Positions 35,084-43,341 of a stretch of 64,000 nucleotides of DNA are shown here, in pieces. How positions within the stretch are numbered: the first letter of the stretch is position 1; every line of letters starts with the position of its first letter. The DNA comes from Candidatus Cacconaster caballi. Its GTDB lineage: Bacteria; Bacteroidota; Bacteroidia; Bacteroidales; UBA932. The translations under genes were made by a program, and so were the position numbers. Under the pieces are notes generated by a model, which saw nothing but the letters and a program-made list of their open reading frames with translations, was not told the origin of the DNA and did no database searches. The stretch spans positions 1 to 64,000 of the forward strand of contig JAGHST010000010.1 in assembly GCA_018065695.1 (NCBI GenBank), written 5' to 3'.

Positions 35084-35937
35084 TACCGGTTCCTCCCGAT
35101 TTTACATTTGTGGTCAGCCTCAGCCTCCTGAGACTTGTACATTGTCTGGCGCCTCATCGCCTCATCGAAATCCACTTCGTAGGCATTGAACTCCGGTCCT
35201 TCGACGCAGGCGAAACGGTTGCGACCGCCGACGGTCACGCGGCAGCCTCCGCACATTCCGGTCCCATCCACCATAAGAGTGTTTAGACTCACCTCCAGCG
35301 GAATGCCGGTGGGTTGGAGTGTCAGTGTCGTGAATTTCATCATAATCATCGGGCCGATGGATACGGCCTGATCCCAGGTGCGTCCCTCTGCGAGCAGCAA
35401 TTTTATCTTTTCGGTCACCAGTCCGCGGTGGCCGCGGGAGCCGTCGTCCGTACAGATGAAGAGGTTGTCACAGACAGAGCGCATCTCATCTTCCAAAATT
35501 ATCAGTTCTGCAGTCTTGGCGCCTGCAATCACGTCCACCCTTGCGCCTTTTTCGTGAAGATATTTGACCTGCGGATAGACCGGAGCCGCACCCAAGCCAC
35601 CTGCCACGAAGAGATATCTCTTCCCTTCCAATTCTCCGTCTGGAGCACTGACAAACTTCGAAGGCTTCCCGAGCGGCCCCACGAAATCCGTAAATTCCGC
35701 TCCCTCCTCCAATGCGCATATCATTCGACTTGAAGCTCCAACTATCTGAGTGACAATCGTCACCGTGCCTTTTGCCCGGTCATAGTCACATATTGTCAGC
35801 GGTATCCTTTCGCCCTGCTCCCTGGCGCGGACAATAAGAAACTGCCCCGGCTGCGCTGCAGAGGCAAGCCTCGGCGCCTCCACCTCCATAAGGCAGACGG
35901 TCGGGGTCAGAAAAGATTTTCTGATGATTCTGTACAT
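35083..35937 (-). CDS. Ferredoxin-NADP reductase-like FAD/NAD/[2Fe-2S] subunit, NfnA/SudB-like
   Basis: MYRIIRKSFLTPTVCLMEVEAPRLASAAQPGQFLIVRA...DGTGMCGGCRVTVGG...; 1-nt overlap with the NfnB-like gene. Confidence 0.93.
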   Translation of the reverse strand: MYRIIRKSFLTPTVCLMEVEAPRLASAAQPGQFLIVRAREQGERIPLTICDYDRAKGTVTIVTQIVGASSRMICALEEGAEFTDFVGPLGKPSKFVSAPDGELEGKRYLFVAGGLGAAPVYPQVKYLHEKGARVDVIAGAKTAELIILEDEMRSVCDNLFICTDDGSRGHRGLVTEKIKLLLAEGRTWDQAVSIGPMIMMKFTTLTLQPTGIPLEVSLNTLMVDGTGMCGGCRVTVGGRNRFACVEGPEFNAYEVDFDEAMRRQTMYKSQEAEADHKCKIGRNR

Positions 35938-35948
35938 TTCTTTCTACG

Positions 35949-38453
35949 TTATTGCAATCTTTCGAAAGTATAACCTTTCTTCTTGAGATATTTCACTATT
36001 TCGTCCAGACGATTGTAGAGTCTTTCTGCCTGAGGTCTGGCTTCGACTATGCCCGGATGAATCAGCACGAGCGCTCCTGAAAGGCCCTCGCTCTTTTCGA
36101 ACTTGTAAAGTCCGTCTATAAGTGTCTGAGCGTCGCGGTAGTTCTTCATATCGGGCGTCGTATAGTCGGCAGGGGTGCCGATGCCCGGCGTATAGTTCAC
36201 GGTCTTCACCCCCATAGCATTGAGGACAGCCACGTTGGAGGCATTGTAATGCTCGTATGGGGGAAGGAACCACTGCGCTTTTTCACGGGTGATGCCATAG
36301 CGGCTGAGAGCCGCATAGTTTGCCTTGAGGTCACAGATAATGCTGTCAACACTCATCAGGTCGGCACGTTCCCCGCCCCAGTCACAGTAGAGGACGTGAT
36401 TGTCCGAGTGTCCTCCCACATAATGACCTTCCTTTACAATCTGCTCTATCACAGGCCTCTGCTCCTCACTTCTGAGGCAATTGCCCGTAAGGAAGAAATT
36501 CCCTTTTATCTTATGCTTCTTAAGAGTCTTGAGGATTGTAGGCGCACCGTTGAAATTGAGGTCTGCCGTAAAGCAGAGATAGATTTTCTTGTTTTCCGGA
36601 TCAACTCTCACAATGGCGCCGCGGTCGTCTTTCGTGAATGAAGCCGCCGCTTCCTGCTCGTGACCCTTCTGCTCCATTGCAGCAAAAAGGCAGGCAAGGC
36701 CGGCTGTGCCGTCCATTGTAGGTTCATTGCTTGCATAGTCGCCTATCTCGTCGTGATAGACGGCAATGCCGTTGTTGAGTACTGCGAAAGTGTCAGGCCT
36801 GGTCAGAGCGCCGCCAGCCCTCTCCTGGAAGAGAACATTGTAGATAGGGCCATCCACAAGTCCGCCGTATGGCAAACCGCCGTGCGGAGTGTAGGAGGAG
36901 TGAGGGTCCGAAGGGTGGTCGTATCCAGGCATCTGTGCGAAAGGAACGCCTGTAATCATCGTGGTGCCCCAAGGATTGCAGCCGAGGAGCCAGTCGCGCA
37001 GAGCGGCCTGCATCTCGTTGAAACTTGTATCGCCTGTAGCCTTTTCGTAGAGATATGCGTGGGTTGCGGCAGAAGAGGTAAGATTGTTCGAGCACCAGAG
37101 ATATGGAACTCCGTGGAAGAACGGTTCGTCGCCGGCTCTGTCCTTGAGGTCCTGGAGTCCCTGACGCATATAGCCTGCAAATTCTTTGCTGACAGCCTCA
37201 TCTTCTGAAGATGCCAGGAGGAAGTGTCCCAGATTGATGAAAGGATACCACTGGTAGTGGTGGTATTCCTTGCCCGGACCGCGGCCTCTCTCCATCCAAG
37301 GATTGACAGGTTCCAGTTCGCCCCAATAGGCTGCCTGCTGTTTCCAGTAGTCACCTTCTCCGAGAGAATACATCGTGGCGGCTGCGAGTTCAATGTCGTC
37401 AACCCAGGTATCCTCTTCATAGAAATATGGGGAAACGACGCACGCCGTCTGTGTGTTGCCCGGATATTCCAGAGCGAAATCGTATGCAGACTGAACCTTC
37501 CCCTTTATCTTTCTGGCGAACTCCGGATAGAATTCCTTCATCACGTCGGAGCCGAGAGCGAAAGTCGAAGCGAACTTGCCGGCAGCGGACGAAACACCGG
37601 TAGTGCGGTTCACCTTGTTCTTCGCCACCTGAGGCTTGCCTGTCACGAAATATACCGGGCGCCCCTTGCCCGGGCCGTACCCATAATCGACGCTGTCCAG
37701 ATACGGCATTCTGAAACCTGCGTGGTCGCGGTCATCCGCAATCTGATAATACATCTCCTTAGGTGCCGGATTCATCTTGTCGAGCCAGTCCAGACCCCAT
37801 TTCACCTCGTCAAGGATATCAGGGATGCCGTTGGAACCCGCCCTTCCGCGAGCGTCATAGCGATCCTTGAAGACACTCTTGTCCTTTGTGTATTTATAGG
37901 CAAAGGCCATCTGGTAGATGGTGGTGGAGGACGTGGTCATATACTGGAGATAGTCGGCTGCATCGTGCCATCCGCCCGTCACGTCGATATGTTCACCCGT
38001 GCGTTCAGGATGATATACTATATATCCATCGTCCTGATGGCAGAGATGGTCCGTGTAAGGATTGTCGCCACAGCGCTGCTGGCGCAGATAGACAAGAAGG
38101 TAGTCGGCCAGGCCGTCATATACGTCGGTGCCGATGCGGAAAACCGGGGATTTAGCCCCACCGCTGACGATGTAATAACTTCCCGGCTTCTTCAGCTGAG
38201 AGAAATCCAGTCTGTATGAACTCTTGAGAGCCCACTTCGAAGGGTCTGCCTTACGGCCTTCGCCTGTGAGGACAGTCTCGTCGGAGATTGCGTCATATAC
38301 CGTAAACAGGCCGTCGGTTACTTCGGTTGAAATCTGTACGGCCACTTTTATATCTTCCGGCAAATATCCTACCTGATTGACTCTCACCCAAGTCTGAGCA
38401 TTGAGTGTAATTGCCGAAATCACTGACAGTGCAAGGAGAAACAGTCTTTTCAT
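35949..38453 (-). CDS. Secreted glycoside hydrolase family 9 (cellulase N-Ig + GH9) fused to C-terminal polysaccharide deacetylase (NodB-like)
   Basis: Signal peptide; WVRVNQVGYLPEDIKVAV; GGWHDAADYLQY; SNEPTMDGTAGL; C-terminus IYLCFTADLNFNGAPTILKTLKKHKIKGNFFLTGNCL...GHYVGGHSDNHVLY. Confidence 0.9.
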   Translation of the reverse strand: MKRLFLLALSVISAITLNAQTWVRVNQVGYLPEDIKVAVQISTEVTDGLFTVYDAISDETVLTGEGRKADPSKWALKSSYRLDFSQLKKPGSYYIVSGGAKSPVFRIGTDVYDGLADYLLVYLRQQRCGDNPYTDHLCHQDDGYIVYHPERTGEHIDVTGGWHDAADYLQYMTTSSTTIYQMAFAYKYTKDKSVFKDRYDARGRAGSNGIPDILDEVKWGLDWLDKMNPAPKEMYYQIADDRDHAGFRMPYLDSVDYGYGPGKGRPVYFVTGKPQVAKNKVNRTTGVSSAAGKFASTFALGSDVMKEFYPEFARKIKGKVQSAYDFALEYPGNTQTACVVSPYFYEEDTWVDDIELAAATMYSLGEGDYWKQQAAYWGELEPVNPWMERGRGPGKEYHHYQWYPFINLGHFLLASSEDEAVSKEFAGYMRQGLQDLKDRAGDEPFFHGVPYLWCSNNLTSSAATHAYLYEKATGDTSFNEMQAALRDWLLGCNPWGTTMITGVPFAQMPGYDHPSDPHSSYTPHGGLPYGGLVDGPIYNVLFQERAGGALTRPDTFAVLNNGIAVYHDEIGDYASNEPTMDGTAGLACLFAAMEQKGHEQEAAASFTKDDRGAIVRVDPENKKIYLCFTADLNFNGAPTILKTLKKHKIKGNFFLTGNCLRSEEQRPVIEQIVKEGHYVGGHSDNHVLYCDWGGERADLMSVDSIICDLKANYAALSRYGITREKAQWFLPPYEHYNASNVAVLNAMGVKTVNYTPGIGTPADYTTPDMKNYRDAQTLIDGLYKFEKSEGLSGALVLIHPGIVEARPQAERLYNRLDEIVKYLKKKGYTFERLQ

Positions 38454-38463
38454 ATATTTTTCT

Positions 38464-40236
38464 TTATTTTATTTCAAGCATATAAGGGATGCGTGCCTCA
38501 ACTGCAGGTCCATTGATACCGGTAAGCCAGAGTGTGGCCTTCTGAACGGCATCCAAAGGGGCTTCCGAAGCCTTGGCACCGCTCTTCTGGAATTTCTCCA
38601 TAAAGCGCTCATACATTGTCTTCTCGACAGGGTACTCCACAATCTGATATTTATCGAGAGAAACTGCTGCGGCTGCATAGCTGACCGCATCGCTGAGGGT
38701 ACCTATCTCATCCACGAGTCCTATGCCAAGGGCATCTCCTCCGGCCCAAACGCGTCCTTGTGCTATTTCATCCACCGCCTCGACGCTCATATTGCGGCTG
38801 CCTGCCACAAGAGACGTGAATTTCGTATAGACGTCTTCAATCATATCCCGCATATATGCAGTCTCTTCTCCATCGAGAGGGAAAAATCCGTTGATGAGGC
38901 TTCCGTGTCTGTGTGTCGCCACTTCCACCATATTTATATGGAGGTTTTTCTTGAGCGCTCCGGAAAAACTCGGGATGAGGCCGAATACGCCGATGGAACC
39001 GGTGAGAGTGGTGCGGTCCGAAAAAATCTTGTCACAGGCGCAGCTTATCCAGTATCCGCCGGATGCGGCATAGTCACCATAGCTTGCCACAACAGGCTTG
39101 ACAGCCCTGAGAAGTTCTATTTCCCGCTGGATTATTGCTGAAGCCTGAACGCTTCCTCCCGGAGAATTGACACGGAAGACAACAGCCTTGACCGAACTGT
39201 CGCGACGGGCTTTTTCAATCTCCTTGGCAAAGGTGTCTCCGATATATCCGTCGGAACTGTCTCCCATTACAATTTCACCGTTTGCATAGATGACAGCTAT
39301 CTTGTCCTTTGTCTTATAGTCGGGTTTCACGGCCTTGGAAGCATACTCAGGCAGCGTGACGAACTTGAGTTCCTTCTCCTTCTCCACACCGGAAAGTGTG
39401 CAGAGGTATTCCACAACCTCATCGCGATACCACAATTCATCGACGAGGCCTTTTTCGCGTGCCGCTTCGACATTACCGATGGCAAGGTTGTCAATCCAGC
39501 CGTTCAGGTCGCTTTTCGAGAAATCTCTCGAAGAGCAGATGGCGTCTGCCAGAGCATCCCAGACGGAAAGGAGCATCTCCTCTGTCTGGCGGCGGTTCTC
39601 AGGGCTGATGTCGTTGCGTATGAAAGGCTCTCCGGCAGATTTGAACTTACCGTGGCGTATAAGCTGAATGTCGAGACCGAGCCTGTCGATGAGATCCTTG
39701 TAGAACATCATAGGGGATGAAAGGCCGCTTATCATAATGTCTGCATACGGATTTACAATCACCTTGTCGGCTACGGACGCCATATAGTATGACATAATGT
39801 CAACATACTGCAAATCAGCCACAATGGCCTTACCCTTGGCACGGAAGCGTGAAAGCGCCGTGCGGAACTCCTCGGCTGTAGCCAGACTCATATTGATCTG
39901 AGCGGGAGTCATATAGATATACTGGATGGAAGGGTCGTCGGCGGCCTTGTCTATAGCCTGAACGGCCTTGAACAGGGAAATGCTGCTGCTCACGTCGCTC
40001 GAAGTGCCGGTCATTCCCAGACTGAAATTGAAGGTCTCGGTTGACTGTTCGGTGACGGGGGTGGAGAAATCGATTTTGAGAATTGTGTTATTCCCTATCG
40101 CCACAGTCTCTTTCTCTCCTGCGGATAAGGAGGCGACAAGGGATCCGAGCATACCGATGCCGAGGAAAGTCAGAATAATGAAGGCGGCAATGCAGCCGAG
40201 CAGAGCGCCGAAAAAGATTTTCCAAAAAGTTTTCAT
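38464..40236 (-). CDS. sppA: Signal peptide peptidase SppA (67K type)
   Basis: MKTFWKIFFGALLGCIAAFIILTFLG...FRVNSPGGSVQASAIIQREIELLRAVKPVVASYGDYAASGGYWISCACDKI. Confidence 0.95.
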   Translation of the reverse strand: MKTFWKIFFGALLGCIAAFIILTFLGIGMLGSLVASLSAGEKETVAIGNNTILKIDFSTPVTEQSTETFNFSLGMTGTSSDVSSSISLFKAVQAIDKAADDPSIQYIYMTPAQINMSLATAEEFRTALSRFRAKGKAIVADLQYVDIMSYYMASVADKVIVNPYADIMISGLSSPMMFYKDLIDRLGLDIQLIRHGKFKSAGEPFIRNDISPENRRQTEEMLLSVWDALADAICSSRDFSKSDLNGWIDNLAIGNVEAAREKGLVDELWYRDEVVEYLCTLSGVEKEKELKFVTLPEYASKAVKPDYKTKDKIAVIYANGEIVMGDSSDGYIGDTFAKEIEKARRDSSVKAVVFRVNSPGGSVQASAIIQREIELLRAVKPVVASYGDYAASGGYWISCACDKIFSDRTTLTGSIGVFGLIPSFSGALKKNLHINMVEVATHRHGSLINGFFPLDGEETAYMRDMIEDVYTKFTSLVAGSRNMSVEAVDEIAQGRVWAGGDALGIGLVDEIGTLSDAVSYAAAAVSLDKYQIVEYPVEKTMYERFMEKFQKSGAKASEAPLDAVQKATLWLTGINGPAVEARIPYMLEIK

Positions 40237-40291
40237 ATTGTCATTATCGTTGATTGTCAAGAGCAGACGCCCACCGGAGGCAGGCATACAT

Positions 40292-40323
40292 TTTGCAAAT
40301 ATAACAATTATTCATTATTTTTG
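40292..40323 (+). promoter_or_regulatory. Promoter for the Cys/His-rich protein / TonB receptor cluster
   Basis: TTTG 40292-40295, TATTTTTG 40316-40323, 20-bp spacing; ATG at 40339. Confidence 0.65.
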
Positions 40324-40338
40324 CGAGAGGTGAAAAAG

Positions 40339-40686
40339 ATGGTCAGACAGATTTTTGCGATTTTTCTCATAGCCCTTTATCTATGCGGCTATGCGGAAGT
40401 CTGTGCTCATCACTGCAGCCATATGGAATGTGAATGCTTCCATTGCAAGCACTGCTACCACTTCCACTGCGACGACGGCTGCTGCAAAGCCTCCTACTCA
40501 CCCGCAGCCGATCAGGACTGCGGCGACGGCAGCGTGACGCTTCCCGAACAGGCTCAGCAATTTGTGGCCGTGGCCTGCGCCGACATCCCATCATCCGCCA
40601 TCCAATCCGACGTCATCAACTTCAGGATAAAGGCCCCACCACTTGCGGAAGCCGGAAACCCCATTTCATGCGTCAGGAGATTGTGA
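40339..40686 (+). CDS. Small exported Cys/His-rich protein (putative metal-binding), unknown function
   Basis: MVRQIFAIFLIALYLCGYAEVCAHHCSHMECECFHCKHCYHFHCDDGCCKASY; hydrophobic N-terminus; start placed downstream of the promoter. Confidence 0.75.
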   Translation: MVRQIFAIFLIALYLCGYAEVCAHHCSHMECECFHCKHCYHFHCDDGCCKASYSPAADQDCGDGSVTLPEQAQQFVAVACADIPSSAIQSDVINFRIKAPPLAEAGNPISCVRRL

Positions 40687-40756
40687 CGGTCCTCTTTTTT
40701 CCGCGCCTTCGAAGGCAGCGGACAGGACTTTCGTTACACAATCAAATCTAACGCAA

Positions 40757-42979
40757 ATGAAAAAATCAACTCTTACAATCATATCGCTGCTACTGTTCAC
40801 ATCGCTTTCAGCCCGGAATTTCACCGGGAAAATCTGGTATTCCAAACCGGGAGGAGCAACGGAGCCGCTACCGTTTGCACAAGTGTATTGGCTTGAACAA
40901 AAGATACTTGCAGATGCCGATGAAAATGGAGTATTCACTCTGGACATCAGTCATCCGGCCACTCTGGTAGCCACTTATGTGGGATATACCCGCGACACAG
41001 TGGTAGTGAATGAAGGAATGATGAGCGCCGATTTCTTCCTGACCGGAGAGAATGATATCGAACAGGCCGTCGTCACGGGCCGTCAGGCAGGATTGTCAAA
41101 GCTCAAGCCCATTCGGACAGAAGTCATAACGGCTGCCGGACTCTGCAAAATGGCCTGCTGCGCCCTTGCCGAAAGTTTCGAAAATTCCGCCAGCGTCACA
41201 GTCGGATATTCCGATGCCGTGACCGGCGCCCGCCAGATAAAACTTCTGGGCCTTTCCGGCACCTACACCCAGATGCTGGACGAAAACCGCCCCGTGATGC
41301 GCGGCATTGCGAGCCCGTTCGGAATGTCTTTCGTCCCCGGACAGTGGCTGGAGAGCATCCAGATAGCAAAAGGCCCTTCTTCAGTTATCAACGGCCTTGA
41401 AGCCATCACCGGGCAGATAAATATGGAACACCGCAAGCCGACGGACGAGACTCCGCTATTCATCCAACTCTACGGAAGTCTCGACAAGATGTTCGAGGCC
41501 AACGTGGCATCGGCTCTCCAGATAAATCCGAAGTGGAGCGTAATCAATATGGCCCACGTCGGGGGCTCCGTCTCCAATATGGACCACAACAAGGACGGAT
41601 TCCGTGACGAACCTGAAGATTTCAAGACTCTCTTCACCACCAGATGGCTTTACTATGCCCCGAGCGGCGTCCAGGTGCGCTTCGGCGGGCGTTTCATCTA
41701 CGATAACCGCCTTGGCGGACAGACCGGTTACCGTAGCCGGCTCAGTTCCTCTTCCGGCAATACCTACTGGGGTTCCGAAATCAAGAACAGGGGCGTGAAC
41801 GGATATCTCAAGGTCGGAATCCCCCTCAATACTGAAAACAGTGCCAACATTGCACTCGTGGCCGATTACACCTACCACGAGATGGACGCTCTCTTCGGCC
41901 TCCAGGAGTACGGCGGCACACAGCACTCCGTCTTCGCCAATCTCATCTACCAGAACGAAATCAACGAGCGCCACAAGATTGAAGCCGGCCTGACGTCGCA
42001 CTACGACAGGATAGATGAAACCGTACACGGCGCTTTCTGGAAAAAAGACCTTTTCCGCAACGAACCCGCATTCGCCGCATTCGGTGAATATACTTTCACC
42101 CTTGAGGACAAACTCACCTTCGTGGGTGGAGTGAACCTGGAATACAACTGCAACCACGGATGGCTTTTCGCACCACGAGCCAACGTCAAATACTGCGTGA
42201 CGGACAATATCGTCCTGCGCGCCCTCGGCGGCCGCGGCTACAGGACAGCCGGCATCTTCACTGACAATCTCGGCATATTCTCCACCAACTACAAAGTGGT
42301 GACGGCTCCCCACCTCGATCTGCTGGAGGACGCCTGGACATTCGGAGGCAACGCCACCTTCTATCTTCCTTTCGGAGTCGGAGAGGACAACACCTACATC
42401 AGTCTGGACTATTTCCGCAACAGTTTCAACAAGCAGGTCATAGTGGATCCGGAGGTGGTGAACAACACCTACAGCATCTACAACCTCGACGGACGCTCTT
42501 TCACCAACACCTGGCAGCTGGACTTCAACGTAGAACCCGTCGAACGCTTCACCATCACCGCCACAGCCCGATATACGCAGGCCAAGGTGAATCTGCAGAA
42601 TCAGGGACTGGTGGAAAGACCTATGACAAGCCGCTTCAAAGGCGTGCTGAACCTGCAGTATGCTACAGCGATGAACAGATGGACATTCGACTTCACCGCC
42701 CAACTCAACGGAGCGATGAAACTGCCGTCTTTCGCAGTCAGGCGCTGGGACAGGGACGAATCTCCGGTCTATCCGATGCTGTTTGCTCAGATTACCAGAA
42801 AATTCAGAGGCATAGACGTTTACGTCGGCGGTGAAAATCTGACGAACTTCCGCCAGAAGGATGCCATCATCGATGCGCAGTTTCCTTTCAGCCATTCGTT
42901 CAACGCCAGTTGCGTATGGGGCCCTCTGATGGGCATAAAAGTCTATGCCGGACTGCGTTACACTCTTTGGAAAATGTAA
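40757..42979 (+). CDS. TonB-dependent outer membrane receptor with carboxypeptidase-regulatory-like N-terminus
   Basis: MKKSTLTIISLLLFTSLSARNFTGKIWYSKPGGATEPLPFAQVYWLEQ...; plug region ...GLSGTYTQMLDENRPV...GPSSVINGLEAITGQINMEHRKP; terminal beta-barrel ending in W-K-M. Confidence 0.93.
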   Translation: MKKSTLTIISLLLFTSLSARNFTGKIWYSKPGGATEPLPFAQVYWLEQKILADADENGVFTLDISHPATLVATYVGYTRDTVVVNEGMMSADFFLTGENDIEQAVVTGRQAGLSKLKPIRTEVITAAGLCKMACCALAESFENSASVTVGYSDAVTGARQIKLLGLSGTYTQMLDENRPVMRGIASPFGMSFVPGQWLESIQIAKGPSSVINGLEAITGQINMEHRKPTDETPLFIQLYGSLDKMFEANVASALQINPKWSVINMAHVGGSVSNMDHNKDGFRDEPEDFKTLFTTRWLYYAPSGVQVRFGGRFIYDNRLGGQTGYRSRLSSSSGNTYWGSEIKNRGVNGYLKVGIPLNTENSANIALVADYTYHEMDALFGLQEYGGTQHSVFANLIYQNEINERHKIEAGLTSHYDRIDETVHGAFWKKDLFRNEPAFAAFGEYTFTLEDKLTFVGGVNLEYNCNHGWLFAPRANVKYCVTDNIVLRALGGRGYRTAGIFTDNLGIFSTNYKVVTAPHLDLLEDAWTFGGNATFYLPFGVGEDNTYISLDYFRNSFNKQVIVDPEVVNNTYSIYNLDGRSFTNTWQLDFNVEPVERFTITATARYTQAKVNLQNQGLVERPMTSRFKGVLNLQYATAMNRWTFDFTAQLNGAMKLPSFAVRRWDRDESPVYPMLFAQITRKFRGIDVYVGGENLTNFRQKDAIIDAQFPFSHSFNASCVWGPLMGIKVYAGLRYTLWKM

Positions 42980-42994
42980 TTTCAAAAAAATATC

Positions 42995-43324
42995 ATGAAA
43001 AAATTCCTTTCTATCATTCTCGTGGCGCTGATGGCCACGGTATCTTTCGAAGCAATGGCTCAGGACAAGCAGCAAAGCAGGCAGAAGGCCAAGGCCTCCA
43101 TTGAAGAAGTAACCTTCGTAACCACCATAGACTGCAAGAACTGCGTCAAGAAGGTGGAAGCCAACCTTCCGTACGAAAAGGGCATCAAGGATATGAAAGT
43201 GACCCTTTCCGACAAGACCGTATGGATCAAGTACGATGCATCCAAGACCGACAAGAAGAAACTTGCCGGAGCCATAAACAAGCTCGGTTACGAAGCCGTC
43301 GAGAAAGAGGATCCCGCACAATAG
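42995..43324 (+). CDS. Secreted heavy-metal-associated (HMA) domain protein
   Basis: Signal MKKFLSIILVALMATVSFEAMAQ; VTTIDCKNCVKKVEANLPYEKGIKDMKVTLSDKTVWIKYDASKTDKKKLAGAINKLGYEAV. Confidence 0.92.
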   Translation: MKKFLSIILVALMATVSFEAMAQDKQQSRQKAKASIEEVTFVTTIDCKNCVKKVEANLPYEKGIKDMKVTLSDKTVWIKYDASKTDKKKLAGAINKLGYEAVEKEDPAQ

Positions 43325-43341
43325 ATACCCGTAGTCCGGCA

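Noticed and set aside
33722-35131. 469-aa plus-strand ORF
   Set aside because: Antisense to the GltD/NfnB-like gene; the composition looks like a reverse-complement shadow.
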